A stretch of 64,000 nucleotides of DNA from positions 620,001 through 684,000 of the forward strand of contig NZ_CP092190.1 in the NCBI RefSeq assembly GCF_022344005.1, read 5' to 3'. The notes under the pieces were generated by a model. The model had not been told where the DNA came from and made no database searches. It saw only the letters and a list, made by a program, of their open reading frames with translations. Origin of the DNA: Deinococcus sp. KNUC1210. Lineage in GTDB: Bacteria; Deinococcota; Deinococci; Deinococcales; Deinococcaceae. Positions 47,209-55,902 of this stretch are shown here, piece by piece (positions within the stretch are counted from its first letter, which is position 1; every line of letters begins with the position of its first letter). A program made the position numbers and the translations under genes.

Positions 47209-47280
47209 GCCCCGGCGTCCCTCCGCCGCCGTGGGGGCTGGGGCACCCTCGAAACTGTGTGCAGGAGGCGGGCAGGCGTT

Positions 47281-48257
47281 CTATTGCCTGTCTGGCCCCC
47301 TGCCGGGATGACTTCCGGGCAACACCAGTTCCACCACCAGCGGACGATGATCGGAGGCGCGGCTGTCGGGCACGATGGCTGACACCGCCCGGACGCCGCG
47401 CAGCCATACATGGTCTATCCGCACCACCGGAAACCCGGACGGAAAACTGTAGCCGAATCCGGTTCCGGCCTGCTCGAAGGCGTTGCCGAAGGTGCGCTTC
47501 AGGGCGGCATAGATCAGGCCACGCGGCGGCGTGTTGAAATCTCCGCAGACGGCCAGCGCTCCCGGCAGAGCGGTTGCCATGCTCAGCAGTGCGCCGAGCT
47601 GCTGCTGCCGGGCGTCCCGCGCTTCCAGCCAGCCGCCCCGCAGCGGAACCGTGGTGAAATGCGCGTCGATGACGTTCAGGCGCTGCCCGCGCACCTCCAG
47701 CGTGGCGCTCAGCAGCGTCCGCCGACTGCCTGTCAGGGGGCGCTGCTGCTGGGCCAGCACCGGAAAGCGCGACAGCAGCACGACCTCGCGGGAACGCACG
47801 GCGCGGTATTCCGGCAGCCCACGTAGCAGCGGATCGAGCGTCTCTGCGGGCAGAGTGTTCGTTTCCTGAAGGCAGACCACGTCGGGATTCTGGGCGCGAA
47901 TCGCCGCACCGAGCGCCTCAGCCCCGCCCGCACCCCGCGCGATGTTGTAGGTCATCAGGCGGAGGGTGGGCGCGGCGTGGCTGCCGATGGCCGGATCCTG
48001 CCAGCCGAGCAGCAGCACGGTCAGCCCACCCGCGACAGCGCCGCCGAGCACTGCCCCGGCGCTGCGCCGCCACACGCCGAGGACGAGGATCGGCACCACC
48101 ACCAGCAGCCACAGCTGAGGCAGGAAAAATAGGTCAGCAGGAGTGTGGGTGCGGTGCGGTCGGCAATATACGTCACCCCGGCCCACTCTGCCAGCACGAG
48201 AGCGGCGACGCCCCAGGCGACGGCGGTTAAACGGACGGAGGTGGGGCGAGCGGGCAT
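47281..48257 (-). CDS. Membrane-anchored endonuclease/exonuclease/phosphatase protein, frameshifted
   Basis: 325 residues restored from ATG 48257. Three N-terminal helices (LTAVAWGVAALVLAEWAG; LWLLVVVPILVLGVW; VAGGLTVLLLG) are followed by an EEP domain: MTYNIARG, DVVCLQETNT (metal Glu), DAHFTTVPL, AVCGDFNTPP and ASDHRPLVVEL (catalytic His). The frame breaks at a T5 run (A5 at 48125-48129 on the plus strand) that needs one more base to join TYF with LPQLWLLVV. Members cleave phosphodiesters or phospholipids; the catalytic face should be extracytoplasmic. Confidence 0.85.
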
Positions 48258-48356
48258 CTGAACTGGCAGCGTACCGCCTGCACACCCGCTCCATGAGTGT
48301 TTTCCTGCTGCTCATCCTTGCTTGCGCTGCCACGCCGGACACGCTTGAATGGGCGC

Positions 48357-49307
48357 ATGACCATCAACGCGCATCTGACCGAGTTCGGCGGCCTTCCCAT
48401 CCTGAATTTCGAGGGCACGCTGGAACAGGTCGGGACCCACGCTTACCGGGTCGCCGTGGATTACGACGAAGACGAGGCGGCGTGGCCGGGCGACGAAGGC
48501 CAGTCTCTCTGGGAGCGCAAATTCGCGGCGCTGCTGCGACTGCCGGAAGCGGCGCAGCTGCGCGGGCTGGTGACAGGAGCCACCACCGAGGATGATCCCA
48601 GCGAAACCATGAGCGAGGCTCTGCCGTCGCTGCTCGCCGCCGCGCCGCAGCTGCCCGCACTGGAAAGCCTGTTTCTGAACGATCTGATTGCCGAGGAGTG
48701 CGAGATTTCCTGGATTCAGATGCAGAGCCTCGCTCCGCTGCTGGCCGCCTTCCCCAACCTGCGGCATCTGGGCGTGCGCGGCAGCAGCGAGGGGCTGATG
48801 TTTGGAGCGCTGCACCTGCCACACCTGGAAACGCTGGTGATCCAGTCGGGCGGGCTTCCCCGCGAGGTGGTGAGTGAAGTGCTGGCGGCAGACCTGCCCG
48901 AACTGCGCCATCTGGAACTGTATTTCGGCTCCGAAAACTACGGCGCGACCACCACCATCGCCGACCTCGCGCCGCTGCTGCGCGGCGACCTGTTTCCAAA
49001 GCTGAAGGTGCTGGGCCTGAAGAACGCCGAGTTCAGCGACGAGATCGCGGCAGCCACGGCCCACAGCCCGCTGCTGTCCCGGCTGGACGTGCTCGATCTG
49101 AGCCTGGGCATGCTGACCGACGAGGGTGCACAGGCGCTGCTGGAGAGCGGCACGGCGACCCATCTGAAGACGCTCGACCTGTCCTATCACTACCTGACGG
49201 ACGACATGCAGACCCGGATACAGGCCGCGTTTCCCGGCACCACCCTGCTGCTCGACGACCCGCAGGACGTAAACGACGAATGGCGCAGCGTAGCGATCAG
49301 CGAATAA
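48357..49307 (+). CDS. STM4015 family leucine-rich-repeat protein, copy 1
   Basis: 316 residues from ATG 48357 (MTINAHLTEFGGLPILNFEG). A compact N-terminal region is followed by LRR-like units (LPALESLFLNDL; FPNLRHLGVRG; LPHLETLVIQSG; LPELRHLELYFG; FPKLKVLGLKN; LSRLDVLDLSLG; LKTLDLSYHYL). It ends in WRSVAISE. STM4015 proteins accompany STM4011-4014 in many bacteria and their role is unknown. First gene of the cluster, 45 bp before its paralogue; SD not obvious. Confidence 0.85.
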   Translation: MTINAHLTEFGGLPILNFEGTLEQVGTHAYRVAVDYDEDEAAWPGDEGQSLWERKFAALLRLPEAAQLRGLVTGATTEDDPSETMSEALPSLLAAAPQLPALESLFLNDLIAEECEISWIQMQSLAPLLAAFPNLRHLGVRGSSEGLMFGALHLPHLETLVIQSGGLPREVVSEVLAADLPELRHLELYFGSENYGATTTIADLAPLLRGDLFPKLKVLGLKNAEFSDEIAAATAHSPLLSRLDVLDLSLGMLTDEGAQALLESGTATHLKTLDLSYHYLTDDMQTRIQAAFPGTTLLLDDPQDVNDEWRSVAISE

Positions 49308-49352
49308 GAAGCGACCTGTCAACAAGGTGCAACCCGTGAGGAAGGAGCGACG

Positions 49353-50312
49353 ATGACCACGATCTACCCGGCAGAATCCGACTACCTGAGTTTTCAGGAC
49401 ACGCTGTTTGGCCGCCCGGTCCGGGCCTTCGAGGGCACTCTGGAAGGCGTACCGGACGCCGCGTACCGTGTGCGCCTGGAATACGACGAAGACCAACAGC
49501 ATTCGTGGAGCACCAAATTCAAGCACCTGCTCGACCAGCCGCAGGCCAGCGAGCTCCGCGCTCTGGTGGTGGGCAACTGGGGAGAAACCTGGGAGGAAGG
49601 CCCGGAAGACGTGGTACAGGCGCTGATTGCCGCCGCCGACCGCCTGCCCCACCTGGAAGCGCTGTTCATCGGAGATATCGATTCTCAGGAGGCGGAGATC
49701 AGCTGGATACATCAGGGCGACCTCAGCCCCGTGCTCAGCGCTTTCCCCAACCTGCGCTTTTTCGGCGCCCAGGGCGGCATGAATCTGAATCTGGGCGTGA
49801 TTCAGCTGCCCCGTCTGGAAGAACTGACGATCATTGCCGGAGGGCTGAGCGCCGAGGTGGTGCAGCAGGTGGCCGGGGCGAACGCTCCCGAACTGCGGAA
49901 ACTGGAACTGTATATCGGGACATCGGACTATGGCGGCAGCAGCAGCGTGGCTGATCTGCGCCCGCTGCTGGACGGAACGACGGCGTTTCCAAAGCTCGTG
50001 TCGCTGGGCCTGATGAACTGCGACTACGCCGACGCGGTGGCCGAGGCGCTCCAGGGCGCACCGATTCTGGAGCAGCTGGACGTGCTCGATCTGTCGCAGG
50101 GCACCCTGACCGACGCGGGCGCACGGGCACTGATCGCCAACCCCGCCCTGAGCCGCCTGAAAAAACTCGATCTGCATCACCATTACGTGTCGGACGAGGT
50201 CATTGCCGACCTGCAGGCCGCGTTTCCAGCGCTGGAAATAGACGCCAGCGACCCGCAGGAAGCCGACGAAGATGATGACGAGGTCTACCGTTTCGTGGCG
50301 ATCAGTGAATGA
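49353..50312 (+). CDS. STM4015 family leucine-rich-repeat protein, copy 2
   Basis: 319 residues with the same plan as copy 1: FEGTLEGVPDAAYRVRLEYD, EAEISWIHQGDLSPVLSAFP, LEQLDVLDLSQGTLTDAGA, and the ending YRFVAISE. A ribosome site (GGAAGGAG) lies 6 nt before the ATG. An acidic run (ADEDDDE) precedes the conserved tail. The stop overlaps the STM4014 start by 4 bp. It is a tandem duplication of copy 1; the final VAISE is identical in both, whereas the residues before it differ. Confidence 0.88.
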   Translation: MTTIYPAESDYLSFQDTLFGRPVRAFEGTLEGVPDAAYRVRLEYDEDQQHSWSTKFKHLLDQPQASELRALVVGNWGETWEEGPEDVVQALIAAADRLPHLEALFIGDIDSQEAEISWIHQGDLSPVLSAFPNLRFFGAQGGMNLNLGVIQLPRLEELTIIAGGLSAEVVQQVAGANAPELRKLELYIGTSDYGGSSSVADLRPLLDGTTAFPKLVSLGLMNCDYADAVAEALQGAPILEQLDVLDLSQGTLTDAGARALIANPALSRLKKLDLHHHYVSDEVIADLQAAFPALEIDASDPQEADEDDDEVYRFVAISE

Positions 50313-51427
50313 CCCTCACTGACGGCCCGCGTATCGTCCTGGTCGCGCCGCCACAGTCGCGCCGGGTGCGGGCCTATCAGACCACGCTGGCCGAACTGGG
50401 CCTGCCGCCTGCGCGGGTGGTGGCCTACACCGAGCTGCTCTCGGGAACCACGCATCTGGCAGAGCAGCTGCACCCCGGCGACGTGCTGCGCTACGAATCG
50501 CCCGGTGAGGACTGGCCCACCGAGCGGGCGCTGCTGGAACTGGGGCGCGGGCAACCGGACGAGGCGGGAACGTTTCTGAGGCTGGACGCGCTGCCCACTG
50601 AGGCCGACGTGGGCTGTCTGTGGTCGTCGCGTCAGTGGTTTCTGGGCTTCCGGGCCGCCCTGAAGGTGCTGGACGAGCAGCGCCGACAGGCCGCCCCGCA
50701 CCGCCTGATGAACGCTTCCGCCGATATCCTGACCATGTACGACAAGGCCGCCACCACCGCCCGTCTGAGTGCAGCGGGCCTGAAGGTGCCGCCGAATCAG
50801 CGCGTGCTGGATGACCCCGACGAACTGCTGCGGGCGGCTCAGGCCCGCGTGTTTGTCAAGCTGGCGCACGGCAGCGGGGCAGCGGGCGCGGTGGCGCTGC
50901 ATGTGCTGAGAGGGCGGGTGTCGGCGCAGACGACGGTGCAGATGGAGGGCGGCAGGCTCTACAACTCGCGCCGGGTGCGGAAACTCGGCACGGTGGCCGA
51001 GGTGCGCGCTCTGCTGGCAGCCCTGACGGAACAGCGGGCCATCGTGGAAGACTGGCTGCCGAAAGCTCAGGACAGTGGGCGAAGTTTCGATCTGCGAATC
51101 GTGGTGATCGGCGGGCGGGCGGCGCAGGTGCTGGTGAGATCGTCGCGGGGACCGTTTACCAATCTGCATCTGGGCAACGAACGCGGCGACTGGGACGCGG
51201 TGCGCGGCTGGCTGGGCGAGCGCTGGCCGCAGGTGCGCGACTCGGCGCAGCAGGCCGCCGCGTGCTTCCCGAAAGCGCTGTACTGCGGCGTGGACATGCT
51301 GATTCTGCCCAGCCAGGAGCATGCCGTGCTGGAGGTCAACGCCTTCGGGGATTATCACCGGGGCGTACTGGTGGACGGGCTGGACACCTACGGCACCGAA
51401 CTGCGGGCGCTGGAGCTGCTGCCGTGA
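50309..51427 (+). CDS. STM4014 family protein (ATP-grasp-like)
   Basis: 372 residues. MTLTDGPRIVLVAPPQSRRV is an N-terminal Rossmann-like strand. DILTMYDKAATTARLSAAGLKVP (K-x-x-T-x-x-x-L-x-x-x-G), VFVKLAHGSGAAGAVAL and the later LRIVVIGGRAAQVLVRSS and HAVLEVNAFGDYHRG follow the ATP-grasp order (lysine, glycine loop, E-x-N metal site). ATP-grasp enzymes join a carboxylate to an amine, alcohol or thiol, so it may make an amide or ester bond in the cluster's pathway. Confidence 0.85.
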   Translation: MTLTDGPRIVLVAPPQSRRVRAYQTTLAELGLPPARVVAYTELLSGTTHLAEQLHPGDVLRYESPGEDWPTERALLELGRGQPDEAGTFLRLDALPTEADVGCLWSSRQWFLGFRAALKVLDEQRRQAAPHRLMNASADILTMYDKAATTARLSAAGLKVPPNQRVLDDPDELLRAAQARVFVKLAHGSGAAGAVALHVLRGRVSAQTTVQMEGGRLYNSRRVRKLGTVAEVRALLAALTEQRAIVEDWLPKAQDSGRSFDLRIVVIGGRAAQVLVRSSRGPFTNLHLGNERGDWDAVRGWLGERWPQVRDSAQQAAACFPKALYCGVDMLILPSQEHAVLEVNAFGDYHRGVLVDGLDTYGTELRALELLP

Positions 51428-52257
51428 ACATCACGGCTGTGACGAGCGTGCCCGAGCTGATCGGCGCGGCGGACGTGGTCCTCATCACGCTCGACAGCCT
51501 GCGCTTCGATGTGGCGGTGAACGCGCTCGGGGAAGGGCGCACGCCCACGCTGGCCTGCCTGCTGCCGCATGGCTGGGACGAGCGCCACAGCCCCGCCACC
51601 TTTACCTTCGCGGCGCATCAGGCCTTTCTGAGCGGATTTCTGCCCACGCCTGCCCGCCCCGGACGCCATCCGCGCCTGTTTGCCGCCCGCTTCGAGGGCA
51701 GCCGCACCACCTCACCCGGCACCTTCGTGTTCGACGAAGCCTATCTGCCGCACGCTCTGGCGGCACGCGGGTACGCCACCGTCTGCGTGGGCGGCGTCGG
51801 CTTTTTCAACCGGCGCACGCCGCTGGGAAGCGTGCTGCCCTCGCTGTTTCAGGAGGCGCACTGGTCACCCAGAACCGGCGTGACCAGCCGCACGAGCGCT
51901 GAAGCACAGGTCGGCAGGGCCGTGGAGCGCCTGTCGGCCCACGCCGATCAGCGGGTGTTTCTGTTCATCAATTTCGCCGCCACCCACCATCCGACCCGCA
52001 TCTACGACGGCTCGCAGCGCGAATCGCCGCAGTCGCAGCAGGCGGCCCTGGAAAGCATCGACGCGGCGCTGCCCCCGCTGCTGGACGCCCTGAGCGCACG
52101 CGGACAGGCGCTCGTCATCCTGACTGCCGATCACGGAAGCACGCACGGCGAGGACGGCTATTTCGGACACCGGGTCGCGCACCCGCTGGTATGGACGGTG
52201 CCATATGCCGAATTCGTGCTGCACGGAGCCGCTACCCTGCCACTACCCCACTCATGA
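51424..52257 (+). CDS. STM4013/SEN3800 family hydrolase (alkaline phosphatase/sulfatase fold)
   Basis: 277 residues from GTG 51424, which overlaps the STM4014 stop (GTGA). VVLITLDSLRFDVAVNALGE carries the N-terminal metal Asp and nucleophile region; ILTADHGSTHGEDGYFGHRV carries the D-H-G-x-x-x-G-E-x-G-x-x-G-H metal signature of the superfamily. FTFAAHQAFLSGFLP is the substrate-side segment. There is no signal peptide, so it is cytoplasmic, unlike most sulfatases. Substrate unknown. Confidence 0.88.
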   Translation: MNITAVTSVPELIGAADVVLITLDSLRFDVAVNALGEGRTPTLACLLPHGWDERHSPATFTFAAHQAFLSGFLPTPARPGRHPRLFAARFEGSRTTSPGTFVFDEAYLPHALAARGYATVCVGGVGFFNRRTPLGSVLPSLFQEAHWSPRTGVTSRTSAEAQVGRAVERLSAHADQRVFLFINFAATHHPTRIYDGSQRESPQSQQAALESIDAALPPLLDALSARGQALVILTADHGSTHGEDGYFGHRVAHPLVWTVPYAEFVLHGAATLPLPHS

Positions 52258-53576
52258 CACAGCCTGCATCCATCCTGACTGACTCGCCCTACCGGGCCTA
52301 CACCTACGCCTATCCGCACAAGACGGCCTACCGCACGCTTGCGCCTGCCGTGCCGCTGCAGAGCGCCTGGGCACAGGAAGACAAAGACAACCTCTTTCTC
52401 TATCTGCACATTCCCTTCTGCGAGATGCGCTGCGGCTTCTGCAACCTGTTCACCACCGTCAACCCCGAGGAGACGCTGGAGAAAGCGTATCTGGGAGCGC
52501 TGGAACGGCAGGCGCGGGTCGTGAGGAACGCGCTGGGCGAGGCGGCGGTGTCGCGGGTGGCGATTGGCGGCGGCACTCCGACGTATCTGGCTCCAGGCGA
52601 TCTGGAACGCTTGCTGGACATCGTGCGGAATGTCTTCGGCGCGGACCTGGCGCGGATTCCTTCGAGCATCGAAACGAGTCCGGCCACCGTCACGCCGGAG
52701 CGCCTGCAGGTGCTGAAATCGGCGGGTATCGAGCGCGTGTCGATGGGCGTGCAGAGCTTCATCGAGGCCGAGGCACGGGCGGCAGGGCGGCCCCAGCGCA
52801 CGGCAGAGGTCCGGGCTGCGCTGGCGCACCTCAGCGCCTTCAGCTTCCCGGTGCTGAACCTCGATCTGATCTACGGGCTGCCGGGGCAGACGCCGGATTC
52901 GTGGCGCAGTTCGCTGGCCGAAACCCTGAGCTACGCGCCCCAGGAGGTCTTTCTGTATCCGCTGTACGTGCGCCCCCTGACCGGGCTGGCCCGCACCGAG
53001 CGCGAATGGGACGACGACCGCCTGACGCTGTACCGTGCAGGCCGCGACTACCTGCGCGAACGCGGCTACGAACAGATCAGCATGCGGCTGTTCCGGCGGG
53101 TGGGCGTTGCGGGGCCTGTGGGCGCACCCAGTTACGACTGCCAGACCGACGGCATGGTGGGCCTGGGCTGCGGCGCACGTTCATATACCCGCACCCTGCA
53201 CTACAGCTCCGAGTACGCGGTGGGACAGCCGGGCGTGAAAGCCATCCTGAATGAGTACGTGCAGCGCAGCGACGCCGACTTTGCGGAGGCGGCACACGGC
53301 ATGCTGCTGAACGCCGACGAGCAGCGGCGCAGATTTATTCTTCAGAGCGTGCTGCACGCCAGCGGCCTGAGCGCCGACGCGTACCGTGCGCGGTTTGGCA
53401 CGCCCTGGACACACGATCACCCGGAACTGCTGGAACTGGTCGAACTGGGGCTGGCCCAGCAGCGCGGCGACCTGCTGACGCTGACGGACGCGGGCTTTGA
53501 GCGTTCGGACGCCATCGGCCCCTGGCTGTATTCGGGAGCCGTGCAGCACAGGACGCGGGCCTATGAGTGGCACTGA
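52254..53576 (+). CDS. STM4012 family radical SAM protein (HemN-like)
   Basis: 440 residues from ATG 52254 (ATGA overlap). FLYLHIPFCEMRCGFCNLFT holds the C-x3-C-x2-C iron-sulfur motif (Cys60, Cys64 and Cys67 roughly); IGGGTPTYLAPGDLERLL and SIETSPATVTPERLQ are the GGTPT and SAM-ribose motifs of the HemN/HemW class, and GVQSFIEAEARAAGRPQR is the typical following stretch. Despite the resemblance to coproporphyrinogen dehydrogenase, the cluster context argues for a different reaction. Confidence 0.9.
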   Translation: MTQPASILTDSPYRAYTYAYPHKTAYRTLAPAVPLQSAWAQEDKDNLFLYLHIPFCEMRCGFCNLFTTVNPEETLEKAYLGALERQARVVRNALGEAAVSRVAIGGGTPTYLAPGDLERLLDIVRNVFGADLARIPSSIETSPATVTPERLQVLKSAGIERVSMGVQSFIEAEARAAGRPQRTAEVRAALAHLSAFSFPVLNLDLIYGLPGQTPDSWRSSLAETLSYAPQEVFLYPLYVRPLTGLARTEREWDDDRLTLYRAGRDYLRERGYEQISMRLFRRVGVAGPVGAPSYDCQTDGMVGLGCGARSYTRTLHYSSEYAVGQPGVKAILNEYVQRSDADFAEAAHGMLLNADEQRRRFILQSVLHASGLSADAYRARFGTPWTHDHPELLELVELGLAQQRGDLLTLTDAGFERSDAIGPWLYSGAVQHRTRAYEWH

Positions 53577-54435
53577 GCGGCCCCGCCTCACCGTCCACTA
53601 CCGGGGGCCGCTGGGGTCGTGCAATTACGGCTGCCCGTATTGCCCCTTCGCCAAGCGGAAGGCGACCCGGCGCGAGGTCCTGGAAGATTCGGCGGCCCTG
53701 ACGCGCTTTGTCAGGTGGGCCGAAACCGCACCCTTCACGCTGAGCGTGCTGTTTACTCCCTGGGGCGAAGCGCTGGCGTATCCGCGCTATCAGGCGGCCA
53801 TCGTGCGGCTCAGCCATCTGCCGCACGTGCAGAAGGTCGCCATTCAGACCAACCTGTCGGGGGCGCTCGGCTGGCTGGACGCGGCAGAGCTAAGCAAGGT
53901 CGGCATCTGGGCCACGTATCACCCCACCCAGACAACCCGGCCACGCTTTCTGAAGCGCTGCGCCGAGTTGCGGGCCAGAACTGTGAGTTTCAGTGTGGGT
54001 GTGGTGGGCGCACGCGAGCACTTCACGGAGATCACCGAGATGCGGGCCGCCCTGCCAGACAGCGTGTATCTGTGGGTGAACGCCTTTTTCGGGCGCAGGT
54101 CTTACTACACGCCTGCCGAACGGGAGTGGCTGAGCAGCATCGACCCGCACTTTGCACTCGATACCGTGCGGCACCGCAGCCGGGGGCAGGCGTGCGCGGG
54201 CGGGCATACGCTCATCAGTGTGGACGGCGACGGCACAGCGCGGCCCTGCCACTTCATCGGAGACGTGATCGGCAACATCTACGACACCGATTTTGCCGCT
54301 CGCCTGTCGCCCCGCCCGTGCACGCGCCACGTGTGTGACTGCTTTATCGGGTACGCGCATCTGGAAACGCTGAACCTGCACGGCACCTTCGGGGAAGGAC
54401 TGCTGGAGCGCAATCCACGGCTGAATTCCGTGTGA
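53563..54435 (+). CDS. STM4011 family radical SAM protein
   Basis: 290 residues from ATG 53563, overlapping STM4012 by 14 bp. GSCNYGCPYCPFAKRKATR carries C-x3-C-x2-C; VLFTPWGEALAYPRYQAAI is the glycine-rich SAM strand. The C-terminal part has more cysteines (CAGG, PCHF, PCTRHVCDCF), arranged like the auxiliary cluster region of SPASM/Twitch proteins (HTLISVDGDGTARPCHFIGD). SPASM-type enzymes often modify peptides, which makes peptide or protein modification a fair guess for this cluster. Confidence 0.9.
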   Translation: MSGTERPRLTVHYRGPLGSCNYGCPYCPFAKRKATRREVLEDSAALTRFVRWAETAPFTLSVLFTPWGEALAYPRYQAAIVRLSHLPHVQKVAIQTNLSGALGWLDAAELSKVGIWATYHPTQTTRPRFLKRCAELRARTVSFSVGVVGAREHFTEITEMRAALPDSVYLWVNAFFGRRSYYTPAEREWLSSIDPHFALDTVRHRSRGQACAGGHTLISVDGDGTARPCHFIGDVIGNIYDTDFAARLSPRPCTRHVCDCFIGYAHLETLNLHGTFGEGLLERNPRLNSV

Positions 54436-54445
54436 TGAACGGAAC

Positions 54446-55464
54446 TCAGCTTTCCATCACGGGGCGATACTGCGCGGGGTCGTCAAATCCGGCGATCCAG
54501 GCCGCCGCCTGATGGCAGGTGGTGGTGCTGGGAGGCACCCGAATGAAATAGCTGCGCCCGGTGCTGGGGCACTGCATGTTCAGCGCCACCAGCGATTCGT
54601 CGTTCTCCATTTCGACCCGCAGCAGTCGCCGCCGCCCCCCGCGTCGGTGTCGCGGTTCAGCTCGTCGGCACGCACCTCGGTCAGCAGGCGCTCAAAGCCG
54701 ATGCGCTCGATCTTCACGCGCCTCAGCTCGATATTGGGCGTCTTCAGGGCGTCCAGGCCGCTCAGCCGTTCCGGATGAAAGGCGATCATTTCATCGATAC
54801 GCACGTCGTTCCAGCGCAGCGGCGTGACCATGCCCGGCGGCAGGCTCTCCAGGCCGCTGTTCGCCAGTTCGATCCAGCTCGTGACGCGCAGATCGGCGGG
54901 CAGTTCGCGCAGGTTCGGACAATCGCGCAGATCGAGCTGAGCAATCGGTCCCAGGCCGTGCGGCAGACTCGCCAGACTCGTGCCGCGCACATTCAGATGG
55001 CCGAAGCGCACGTTCAGACTCTCGGGCAGCTCGCGCAGACCGGTGCAGCCGCTCAGGTTCAGCGTATTGACGCACAGGCCTTCCGGCAGTTCGCGCAGGG
55101 CCGTGCAGCCGCTCAGGTTCAGGGTGCCGACGCGCAGATGGGCGGGCAACTCGGTGAGCTGGGTGCAGCCGCTCAGATCGACGTGCAGCGTGAAGCTGTC
55201 GACCAGCGCAGGCAGGCGGCGAAGACCGGTGCCGCTGGCGTTCAGCAGCGTCACGTTCAGGCCTTCGGGCAGCGCGTCCAGATTGACGCAGCCGCTCACA
55301 TCGAGGTCTGAGCAGCTCAGATCGGCGGGCAGATGGGTCAGCGCCGCCTTGCCCGCGAATTTCAGCGGCCCGCCCACACTCAGACCTGCCGGGGCGTGGC
55401 CTGCCAGAATCAAGGCGTGGATGTCCTGCATGAGCGCCGAAGCCGTCATGGGTGCGCCGCTCAT
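54446..55464 (-). CDS. Leucine-rich-repeat protein with DUF6745-like C-terminus, frameshifted
   Basis: 339 residues restored. It contains about ten LRR units of 20-23 residues (VNTLNLSGCTGLRELPESLN style). After ADELNRDTDAG the C6 run at 54635-54640 lacks one base; beyond it the frame reads LLRVEMENDESLVALNMQCP, YFIRVPPSTTTCHQAAAWIA, GFDDPAQYRPVMES. That ending resembles the closing signature of DUF6745-type proteins. Function unknown. It is convergent with STM4011 (10 bp between stops) and overlaps its own upstream partner by one base. Confidence 0.75.
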
Positions 55465-55760
55465 CAGTCGACCACGCGCACGATGCCCTTGGGCGTGTAT
55501 TCGCGCTGCATCCAGACCTTGTAGAACCCGGCAGGCAGCGGAATGGTGGCGTGTTCCTCGTGAATCAGGGTACTGGCAGCCGACAGCGCCAGATACAGTT
55601 CGTTCCCCGCCGTATAGAGCTGTGTGTGCTGGACCTCGCGGATGCGGTGGCTGTGCCCCGTGACCTCGCCGTAGGCAAGGGCGGTTCCGGGGCGTGGCTG
55701 GGCCAGAGTCGGCAGCGTCTGAATGGCCTGAATGAGCACGTCACCGTGTCTGAAAAGCAT
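55464..55760 (-). CDS. Conserved 98-aa partner of the LRR/DUF6745 gene
   Basis: MLFRHGDVLIQAIQTLPTLA, then GTALAYGEVTGHSHRIREV and LIHEEHATIPLPAGFYKVWM with QREYTPKGIVRVVD. The G-H-S-H-R and H-E-E-H-x2-I-x-L-P-x-G-x-Y patterns are strongly conserved in a small family I recognise from actinobacterial and phage-related neighbourhoods, but whose function I do not know; the His/Glu residues could bind metal. Excellent GGAGG site and promoter. First gene of a two-gene operon with the LRR protein. Confidence 0.75.
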   Translation of the reverse strand: MLFRHGDVLIQAIQTLPTLAQPRPGTALAYGEVTGHSHRIREVQHTQLYTAGNELYLALSAASTLIHEEHATIPLPAGFYKVWMQREYTPKGIVRVVD

Positions 55761-55785
55761 ATTTCCTCCTTCTTGTTACGTACAC

Positions 55786-55814
55786 AGCATAACATTTTTC
55801 GTGAGTTCTGTCAC
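55786..55814 (-). promoter_or_regulatory. Promoter of the 98-aa / LRR operon
   Basis: On the minus strand -35 GTGACA (55814-55809), 17-bp spacer, -10 TATGCT (55791-55786), then a leader of about 20 nt with AAGGAGG before ATG 55760. Unlike most promoters here it gives a leadered mRNA. Confidence 0.75.
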
Positions 55815-55890
55815 CCTTCGGGGGTGTCGGCTAAAGGGCAGATGAACTCCTGTGTCTGCTCTGGCACAGAGCCTGGCGGGGCGGCGGTGT

Positions 55891-55896
55891 TAGGGT
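55891..55896 (+). promoter_or_regulatory. -10 box of MBL-fold gene
   Basis: TAGGGT ends 6 nt before ATG 55903. Confidence 0.5.
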
Positions 55897-55902
55897 TGCC
55901 GC

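Noticed and set aside
52254..53576. STM4012 as HemN coproporphyrinogen dehydrogenase
   Set aside because: The radical-SAM core is HemN-like, but the gene is embedded in the STM4011-4015 operon and has a different N-terminal region; no heme genes are near.
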